The position numbers and the translations under genes were made by a program. Of a stretch of 7,378 nucleotides of DNA, positions 6,898-7,378 are shown piece by piece (positions within the stretch are counted from its first letter, which is position 1; the number at the start of each line of letters is the position of its first letter). The notes under the pieces were generated by a model. It made no database searches. It saw only the letters and a program-made list of their open reading frames with translations, and had not been told where the DNA came from. Origin of the DNA: Desulfovibrionaceae bacterium. Its GTDB lineage: Bacteria; Desulfobacterota; Desulfovibrionia; Desulfovibrionales; Desulfovibrionaceae. The DNA lies in contig WRHT01000068.1 of NCBI GenBank assembly GCA_009783115.1, positions 1-7,378 on the forward strand, read 5' to 3'.

Positions 6898-7378
6898 TGA
6901 AATACGCCCCGCACAGCCTTGAACAGAAGTGGCAGGGCATCTGGGAAGAAGAGGGAACCTTCCGCAGCCCAGGTCCAGGAGGGCCGGGCGCGGAAAAACC
7001 CAAGTTCTACTGCTTGGAGATGTTTCCCTATCCTTCGGGGAATATCCACATGGGGCATGTGCGCAATTACTCCATCGGCGATGTGCTGGCCCGCTTCAAG
7101 CGGATGCGGGGTTTCAACGTTCTCTACCCCATGGGCTGGGACGCCTTCGGCCTGCCGGCGGAAAACGCGGCCATCCAGAACGGCACGCACCCGGCCTCCT
7201 GGACCTTTTCAAACATCGAAAACATGAAAAAACAGCTCCGCCGCATGGGCTACTCCTACGACTGGACCAGGGAAGTGGCCACCTGCGCGCCGGAGTATTA
7301 CCGATGGGAACAGGCCTTTTTTCTGAAGTTCCTGGAAAAGGGCCTGGCCTACCGCAAGAAAGCCTCCCAGCACTGGTG
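6897..7378 (+). CDS. leuS: Leucyl-tRNA synthetase, N-terminal part (3' end outside window)
   Basis: LeuRS is the class I aminoacyl-tRNA synthetase that charges tRNA-Leu in the cytoplasm. About 160 codons are present. The N-terminus [18 protein letters not shown] is typical of the bacterial enzyme. [12 protein letters not shown] is followed by HMGHVRNY (residues 51-58), the LeuRS form of the HIGH ATP-binding motif, then [26 protein letters not shown]. The frame remains open to the window edge at the start of the zinc/editing region (YRKKASQHW). The KMSKS loop and editing domain lie beyond the window. The start ATG shares its A with the pnp TGA, so translation is probably coupled to pnp; only a weak GGGAC precedes it. 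Pairing of leuS with pnp is not the order in E. coli or B. subtilis. Identification is secure. Confidence 0.97.
   Translation, partial: MKYAPHSLEQKWQGIWEEEGTFRSPGPGGPGAEKPKFYCLEMFPYPSGNIHMGHVRNYSIGDVLARFKRMRGFNVLYPMGWDAFGLPAENAAIQNGTHPASWTFSNIENMKKQLRRMGYSYDWTREVATCAPEYYRWEQAFFLKFLEKGLAYRKKASQHW

Overview
This window is a stretch of the conserved translation and RNA-metabolism gene cluster of a GC-rich bacterium. All nine genes lie on the + strand and are nearly contiguous. The order is infB (3' part), two small unrecognised membrane-protein genes, a DUF503/ylxP gene, a DHH phosphoesterase of the nrnA type, truB, rpsO, pnp and leuS (5' part). GC content is roughly 60% by eye. The infB-ylxP-nrnA-truB-rpsO-pnp order and the protein sequences look most like Desulfovibrionaceae or a related sulfate-reducing Desulfobacterota lineage. 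That placement is an impression from family knowledge, not a search result.

Layout. Positions 1-1198 hold the IF2 C-terminal two-thirds. Positions 1216-1997 hold two short, translationally coupled genes, each coding for one N-terminal membrane segment and a small soluble domain; I do not recognise either. Positions 1999-3290 hold DUF503 and the nanoRNase/pAp phosphatase, sharing one base at their junction. truB (3325-4248) and rpsO (4269-4538) follow, with rpsO starting at GTG behind a strong Shine-Dalgarno that sits in a small hairpin. The 139-base rpsO-pnp spacer is the only sizeable non-coding stretch. Most of it folds into two long stem-loops just ahead of the pnp ribosome binding site. 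pnp (4678-6897) overlaps leuS (6897 to the window edge) by one base.

How the genes fit together. IF2, S15 and TruB serve initiation, 30S assembly and tRNA modification. PNPase degrades RNA to short oligomers and NrnA-type enzymes finish the shortest fragments, so the cluster joins protein synthesis to RNA turnover. Start-stop overlaps (1677, 2289, 6897) and gaps of 1-34 bases suggest transcription as one or a few long mRNAs.

I see no mobile element, CRISPR array, tRNA, rRNA or phage feature, and no clearly new multi-gene system. The points most worth a second look are the structured rpsO-pnp leader, the unrecognised membrane-protein pair behind infB, the absence of rbfA from its usual slot, the rpsO start-site hairpin and the coupling of leuS to pnp.
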